NCBI GenBank assembly: GCA_900556295.1
Contig: USOK01000035.1
Location: 1-10,636 of the forward strand
Length of the DNA: 10,636 nt
Reading direction: 5' to 3'
Source of the DNA: an uncultured bacterium
Lineage (GTDB): Bacteria; Cyanobacteriota; Vampirovibrionia; Gastranaerophilales; Gastranaerophilaceae
Part shown: positions 7,081 to 10,636 of the stretch, one piece after another
Layout of the letters: each line of letters opens with the position of its first letter
Position numbering within the stretch: the first letter of the stretch is position 1
Made by a program: the position numbers and the translations under genes
Notes under the pieces: generated by a model
Told to the model about the DNA's origin: nothing
What the model saw: the letters and a program-made list of their open reading frames with translations, nothing else
Databases searched by the model: none

Positions 7081-7096
7081 TTATTCAAAGAATTCC

Positions 7097-7129
7097 AACG
7101 TCATTTCCAAAAGAAATGGCGTTTTTTTT
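7097..7129 (+). terminator. Strong intrinsic terminator, + strand
   Basis: An 11-bp stem (7097-7107 with 7113-7123, one G-U pair) closes a five-base loop and is followed by eight Ts. On the - strand there is no T tract after the stem, so it acts for + strand transcription. It ends no protein gene and therefore implies an RNA transcript. Confidence 0.8.
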
Positions 7130-7144
7130 ATTTAAAGTTTCTAG

Positions 7145-8122
7145 TTATAAATTATTAACAATGTAATCTAAACACGTATCATAATCTGGCATTACAATAA
7201 TATTAGGATTGATTTTCTCACTTGTAACATTCAAAACAGTGGAATTTTCTTTCACGGCAAAAACCGGAATATTTCTTTTTAATGCCTCAAAAACAGGTAT
7301 AGATCCAAGAGAGTCATAAGGCATAACAAGATAGTCTAACTTTTCAATAGAAATACCTGCAAATTCGTTCAACATTGGTGCATTGTTCAGTCCCAACAAT
7401 ATACATGGTAAGAATGTCGGTGTAATATATTCTGATGAGGCTTTTTCATCCACAATATCAGGATAAATTTGGTAATTTGTAAATGCCGGAGAATGCGCAC
7501 AAGGCACTTTTAACTCTTTAGAAATATAATGTGATAAAATAGCTTCAACTCCGCCTACAGGATCAGTCCCCTGACCATTTGCGTAATCTGGGTTGTCATT
7601 TTCTGGCTCATTGAACAAACAAACCAGTGCAATTGCATTGCAACCTTTGCTTAAGAGGTTTTTGGCAGAATCAAGCATTGTTTGAGGGTTGCTTACAAAA
7701 CCGGTTGATATACCGTTTTCTTCCATTTTGAATTCAACGCCAATATTTTCTGCAGTTACTTCATATTCTGCAATATCTACGCCATAAACACATTTAACAG
7801 CATTAAAAGTGTTTATATGAACATTCAAAACATCTTGTGGAATAGCTTTGTCAAAAACTATTCCAATCTTGTTGTGTTCTGATGGAATTAAATTTATATT
7901 GCCCTTAAAAAATTCATCAACAGAATATCCTTCGACATAAAACATTTTGTCTGTGATTCCGGAAAAACAACCTGCATTCACGACATTTGGGTTAACTATA
8001 AGATCAGAAATTTTTGCAAATTTTCTCGCATAACAACTTGCATCTCCCGCAAACCCTCCGATTGATGCTCCTACGCCTGTTGGTACAATAAATGCACCTA
8101 ATTTTTCACCATTATTTAACAT
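7145..8122 (-). CDS. DUF3326 family protein
   Basis: This 325-residue protein shows the conserved blocks I associate with DUF3326, a family of unknown function known mostly from cyanobacteria and plants: IVPTGVGASIGGFAGDA at 12-28, NPNVVNAG shortly after, FYVEGYSVDEF, then GQGTDPVGGVEAILSHYI, VPCAHSPAF and TFLPCILLGLNNAP. No membrane segment or signal peptide is present; it should be soluble. I chose the ATG at 8122. A frame opening at 8281 exists, but its first 53 codons cross the upstream gene's end and a terminator hairpin, and lack family similarity. No Shine-Dalgarno precedes 8122. Upstream is the small helical-protein gene on the same strand, separated by a strong terminator, so this gene probably has its own promoter. 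It is well separated from surE and has no evident - strand terminator. Confidence 0.85.
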   Translation of the reverse strand: MLNNGEKLGAFIVPTGVGASIGGFAGDASCYARKFAKISDLIVNPNVVNAGCFSGITDKMFYVEGYSVDEFFKGNINLIPSEHNKIGIVFDKAIPQDVLNVHINTFNAVKCVYGVDIAEYEVTAENIGVEFKMEENGISTGFVSNPQTMLDSAKNLLSKGCNAIALVCLFNEPENDNPDYANGQGTDPVGGVEAILSHYISKELKVPCAHSPAFTNYQIYPDIVDEKASSEYITPTFLPCILLGLNNAPMLNEFAGISIEKLDYLVMPYDSLGSIPVFEALKRNIPVFAVKENSTVLNVTSEKINPNIIVMPDYDTCLDYIVNNL

Positions 8123-8128
8123 ATCTAT

Positions 8129-8134
8129 ATAATA
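8129..8134 (-). promoter_or_regulatory. Possible -10 box placing the DUF3326 transcript start at its ATG
   Basis: On the - strand TATTAT lies six bases before the ATG at 8122, a spacing expected if transcription starts at or within a base or two of the start codon. No Shine-Dalgarno lies between them. No good -35 hexamer is seen 17 bases upstream, where the terminator hairpin sits, so this is tentative. Confidence 0.3.
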
Positions 8135-8138
8135 CACC

Positions 8139-8166
8139 AAAAAAGCAGTCGATTGACTGCTTTTTT
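8139..8166 (-). terminator. Perfect 12-bp hairpin terminator between the helical protein and DUF3326 genes
   Basis: AAAAAAGCAGTC pairs perfectly with GACTGCTTTTTT around a four-base loop. The symmetry provides a T6 tract on both strands, so it can stop transcription either way. In this context it ends the - strand gene that stops at 8193, 26 bases upstream. Confidence 0.85.
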
Positions 8167-8192
8167 CAATTTTGTTATTAAATTGTGTCAGA

Positions 8193-8582
8193 CTATTGTG
8201 ATACACCTCCGTAAGAAAAGTCGTTCTTGATATTTGTTTGTAACAATTTTGTCCAGCTTGATTCAAATGTGCTGATTTCATTTAATTGAGTTTCAAGATT
8301 ATTTTTCTCAAGCTCTAATTCTTGTTCCCAAGAGTTCAAGTTTGCTAGCTCAAGTTCATGCTCGTTTTCACATTGTTCTGTCAACAATTCGTAAGAATCA
8401 GGATCATCTTCGTAATAGTTGTAATAAATCTCGCTCATTTTATCATTATATTTAGCTTGTTTTTCTGCAGTCTGTTTAGATGCACTTAAAGTGTTCATCA
8501 TATTTTCGGACAACTTATCATTAATTAAAGCTTTTTGTTTTGTGTAAAGTAACAATGTTTCATGAATATTTGAAATTGCCAT
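8193..8582 (-). CDS. Small helical, coiled-coil-like protein of unknown function
   Basis: The 129-residue product is almost entirely charged/polar alpha-helix. Residues 5-52 form one predicted helix, an acidic tyrosine-rich break follows (YYNYYEDDPDSY at 53-64), and a second long helix with heptad-like leucines and glutamates spans about 66-120, ending in a short SYGG tail. There is no signal peptide, membrane segment or enzymatic motif. The ATG at 8582 has GAGGA eight bases upstream; starting at 8615 instead would place that ribosome site inside the gene. It is followed by a strong terminator, so it seems to be a single-gene unit, and a promoter-like AAAATTGTTTATATAT lies at 8629-8614. The helix-break-helix build recalls small chaperones or secretion-system components, but nothing identifies it as one. 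Real gene likely; function unknown. Confidence 0.7.
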   Translation of the reverse strand: MAISNIHETLLLYTKQKALINDKLSENMMNTLSASKQTAEKQAKYNDKMSEIYYNYYEDDPDSYELLTEQCENEHELELANLNSWEQELELEKNNLETQLNEISTFESSWTKLLQTNIKNDFSYGGVSQ

Positions 8583-8725
8583 CTCTCTCGTCCTCTTTTC
8601 TTGCTTTCTGTACATATATAAACAATTTTGAAAAGGTCGGATTTCAACAAGAAAGTAGTTTGTTACAAAAGTTCACAATTACTTAAAATTAATAATTAAT
8701 AATTTAATTGAATGCTTTGTAAAGG

Positions 8726-9556
8726 CTACATATCCAATGCTAAGTCTAATGTTGGAGCTTTTGCTACAATGGCGCTAGAAGAGATTATATCTACACCTGT
8801 TGATGCAATTGCATTTACGGTTGAAAGGTTTACATTCCCACTTGCTTCTACAATTGCTTGGTGGTTAATAAATTCTACAGCTTTTTTCATTGTTTCAATA
8901 GACATATTGTCAAGCATAATAATATCTGCTTTTACACCAACTGCCTCTTTTACTTGGTCAAATGTATCGCACTCAACTTCTATTTTGTGAGCATGTGAAA
9001 TACTTTCTCTTAATTTGTTTACTGCATTTGTCAAAGATCCTGCAAGTCTAATGTGGTTGTCTTTAATCATTGCACAATCAGATAGATTGAATCTGTGAAG
9101 TGCACCACCACCGATTTTTACAGAATATTTTTCAAAAGCTCTGAAATTTGGAGTAGTTTTTCTTGTGTCTACAATTTTAGCATTGTATTGTGCGATTGCA
9201 TCTTGATATTTCCTTGTTTCAGTAGCAATACCTGACATTCTTTGAATATAGTTTAGTGAAACCCTTTCGCCCATAAGCAAATCTTTGGCAGGTCCTTCAA
9301 TATCAGCAATTTTGTCACCTTTTTGAATTTCATCACCATCTTTAAAGTAAAATTTTATTCTAACATCATTTGAAAGAGTTTCAAAAACTGTTTTAAATAC
9401 ATCACATCCGCAAAGAATCCCCTCACTTCTAGTATTTAATTCTGCTTTTAAAAAATCATTTTCTCCGGCTAGATTTTCAGTTGTAATGTCGCCATAACCA
9501 ATATCTTCCATCAATGCTGATTTAACGTGATCTTTTACATAAAATTTACTTAACAT
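8726..9556 (-). CDS. nadC: Quinolinate phosphoribosyltransferase (nicotinate-nucleotide pyrophosphorylase, decarboxylating) NadC
   Basis: NadC converts quinolinate and PRPP into nicotinate mononucleotide with release of CO2, the step after NadA in de novo NAD synthesis. The 276-residue protein has EDIGYGDITTE at 17-27, SEGILCG at 44-50, the active-site TRKTTPNFRAFEKY at 131-144, GGGALHRFNLSD at 149-160, KDNHI at 165-169, the acidic barrel residues in VEC and MLDN (about 194-196 and 214-217) and EASGNV at 237-242; all expected landmarks are present and length is normal. The ATG at 9556 is preferred over a longer frame from 9607, because the family N-terminus begins here and the extra 17 codons lie inside nadB. 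It overlaps nadB by 11 bases, so the two are translationally coupled. No clear terminator follows; the downstream stretch 8583-8725 is very AT-rich. Confidence 0.95.
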   Translation of the reverse strand: MLSKFYVKDHVKSALMEDIGYGDITTENLAGENDFLKAELNTRSEGILCGCDVFKTVFETLSNDVRIKFYFKDGDEIQKGDKIADIEGPAKDLLMGERVSLNYIQRMSGIATETRKYQDAIAQYNAKIVDTRKTTPNFRAFEKYSVKIGGGALHRFNLSDCAMIKDNHIRLAGSLTNAVNKLRESISHAHKIEVECDTFDQVKEAVGVKADIIMLDNMSIETMKKAVEFINHQAIVEASGNVNLSTVNAIASTGVDIISSSAIVAKAPTLDLALDM

Positions 9557-10636
9557 AATCCGGTACCTTATCTTCTTTTGTAATAATACTGTGTACACAT
9601 TCTTCATTTGTTTGCGTGTAATCTGTTCTGTAATGAGCTCCTCGAGATTCTTTTCGAGTTAATGCTGAATTTGCAATCAAGTTTGCAACAATCAGCATAT
9701 CACGGAATTCATACTCTTCTCTACTTATGCATTTCGAAGTACGTGGAAATTTTGATTTTAAATCGTTTAATTTCTTAAGTGCTGTCGCCAAAGAATTTTC
9801 ATCTCTGAATATTCCTACATAATTCCACATAATATCCTGCAGTTGCTTTTTCATTGATGGAATATCTAGTTCTTCTGTGATATTGTCCTCATCTGTGTAT
9901 TTATCCAGAATTGTTTTAATCTGTTCGTCAATCTGTTTCGGAGATTTAAGTTTTAGTGATTTTAAATATTCTGCAACAGAATAGGCACATACAACGCATT
10001 CTAATAATGAATTGCTGGCAAGTCTATTTCCGCCGTGCAAGCCAGTAGAAGAAACTTCCCCGATTGCATAAAGTCCGCTTATAGAAGTTTCTCCACGCAA
10101 ATTCGTTTTTACTCCGCCCATATAATAGTGCGCTGCTGGAGCAACTGGAATAAAATCGTGAGCAATATCAATTCCGTTTTCAAGACACTTTTTAGAAATG
10201 TTTGGAAAACGTTTAGCAAGTTTTTTATTATCTATGCAAGTTGCGTTTAAATAAACGTTATCAAGTTTATTCTTTTTCATTTCATTAAAGTTTGCACGAG
10301 TAACAATATCTCGAGGAGCAAGTTCTTTGCGTTCATCGTATTTTTGCATGTATTCAACGCCGTCAGAGTCGCAAAGCTTTGCCCCCTCACCTCTAACTGC
10401 TTCTGATATTAAAAATCGGTTTTCTCCGCAATCAATTGCTAGAGCTGTCGGATGAAATTGTACAAATTCCATATCCTGCATAACAGCACCAGCATTATAG
10501 GCTAATGCTAAACCGTCCCCGGTTGCACCTGCGGGGTTGGTTGTATATTTGTATAATTGTCCAATTCCACCTGTTGCAAGGATTATTGCCGGAGAATAAA
10601 TTGTTTCATATTCTTGGGTTTCGTCGTTATAAACAA
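9546..10636 (-). CDS. nadB: L-aspartate oxidase NadB (5' end outside window)
   Basis: NadB is a flavoenzyme that oxidises L-aspartate to iminoaspartate, the first step of de novo NAD synthesis. The visible 363 codons cover the middle and C-terminal parts: ATGGIGQLY and TNPAGATGDGLALAYNAGA, then MEFVQFHPTAL, the capping-domain AVRGEGA and ELAPRDIVTRA (substrate-binding arginine), PAAHYYMGG (histidine), GLYAIGEVSSTGLHGGNRLASNSLLE, and a shortened helical C-terminal domain. The protein is normally about 530 residues, so roughly the first 170, with the FAD-binding G-x-G-x-x-G, lie beyond the right edge. The frame is open to base 10636, so the internal ATG at 10481 is not the start. It is directly coupled to nadC; nadA is not in the window and may lie upstream. 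Confidence 0.95.
   Translation of the reverse strand, partial: VYNDETQEYETIYSPAIILATGGIGQLYKYTTNPAGATGDGLALAYNAGAVMQDMEFVQFHPTALAIDCGENRFLISEAVRGEGAKLCDSDGVEYMQKYDERKELAPRDIVTRANFNEMKKNKLDNVYLNATCIDNKKLAKRFPNISKKCLENGIDIAHDFIPVAPAAHYYMGGVKTNLRGETSISGLYAIGEVSSTGLHGGNRLASNSLLECVVCAYSVAEYLKSLKLKSPKQIDEQIKTILDKYTDEDNITEELDIPSMKKQLQDIMWNYVGIFRDENSLATALKKLNDLKSKFPRTSKCISREEYEFRDMLIVANLIANSALTRKESRGAHYRTDYTQTNEECVHSIITKEDKVPDYVK

Larger units (their letters stand above)
7008..7129 (+). ncRNA. Putative small regulatory RNA
   Basis: A + strand intrinsic terminator ends at about 7129, yet the flanking genes (surE and the DUF3326 gene) are both on the - strand and no credible + strand ORF precedes it. 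A transcript of about 120 bases starting near 7008 would contain three ACGAGGAA copies (7008, 7025, 7073), a CA-rich unpaired stretch at about 7052-7070 (CACACTACACTTCACAC), a 6-bp hairpin (GGAATT 7077-7082 with AATTCC 7091-7096) and the terminator hairpin directly next to it. Tandem 3' hairpins with a T tract are typical of bacterial small RNAs. It matches no RNA family I recognise (not SRP RNA, tmRNA or RNase P RNA). The 5' end is uncertain; an earlier start in 6900-6990 is possible. The rest of the gap 6825-7144 holds only the surE promoter. Confidence 0.45.

Noticed and set aside
7090..7130. The 7097-7123 hairpin as the terminator of the DUF3326 gene (- strand)
   Set aside because: On the - strand the T tract would precede the stem, and no T run follows it, so the signal is oriented for + strand transcription.
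8123..8281. Longer N-terminus (53 codons) for the DUF3326 gene from an ATG at 8281
   Set aside because: It reads across the 3' end of the upstream gene and the terminator hairpin, has no ribosome site, and the family blocks begin only after the ATG at 8122.
8676..8712. AT-rich TTAATAA-like repeats as a terminator or direct-repeat array downstream of nadC
   Set aside because: The pairing is imperfect and there is no GC-containing stem; simple AT richness explains it.
8712..8990. 92-codon + strand ORF
   Set aside because: It lies entirely opposite the conserved end of nadC and has no ribosome site or recognisable features; it is a shadow frame.
9557..9607. 17-codon N-terminal extension of nadC
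   Set aside because: It lies inside nadB and precedes the normal family N-terminus; the ATG at 9556 fits length and overlap.
10035..10250. 71-codon + strand ORF
   Set aside because: It is antisense to highly conserved nadB motifs and is a by-product of that coding sequence.

Overview
The window is AT-rich, gene-dense bacterial DNA with normal Shine-Dalgarno sequences, short intergenic gaps and a mix of ATG, GTG and TTG starts. A DUF3326 protein (a family I know mainly from cyanobacteria and plastid lineages), an SPOR protein, de novo NAD genes and a large two-halved membrane protein carrying SFTG motifs suggest a non-photosynthetic cyanobacterial relative of the Gastranaerophilales/Melainabacteria type. 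This assignment is an inference from family content and recall, not a phylogeny.

Left edge (1-898, + strand): the C-terminal tail of a LicD-family phosphotransferase is followed by a family-2 glycosyltransferase that stops being a glycosyltransferase at residue 89. It continues in frame into an unrelated, methionine-free tail. This looks like a recombination scar or an assembly join between a foreign cell-surface polysaccharide cluster and the resident chromosome. Next comes a 597-residue polytopic membrane protein of unknown function (1010-2803), closed by a hairpin terminator.

Centre (2876-5751, + strand): a good promoter drives a four-gene overlapping operon: a HEAT-repeat protein, queC (7-cyano-7-deazaguanine synthase), a DUF366 protein that starts at TTG inside the queC stop, and a membrane-anchored SPOR-domain protein. 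Behind it lies a small membrane-protein ORF interrupted by an in-frame TAA. It runs up to the 3' end of surE, which is on the - strand with its own promoter.

The 320-base gap between surE and the next gene (6825-7144) has no credible protein gene. It holds the surE promoter and, on the + strand, what looks like a small RNA gene: a promoter-like element, three ACGAGGAA copies, two adjacent hairpins and a T8 tract. No + strand gene ends there.

Right part (7145-10636, - strand): nadB (5' end outside the window) overlaps nadC, giving L-aspartate oxidase and quinolinate phosphoribosyltransferase of de novo NAD synthesis. These are followed by a small helical protein of unknown function, a perfect 12-bp hairpin terminator, and a DUF3326 protein whose start lies just beyond that terminator with no Shine-Dalgarno and may be leaderless. 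I saw no tRNA, rRNA, CRISPR array, insertion sequence or origin.
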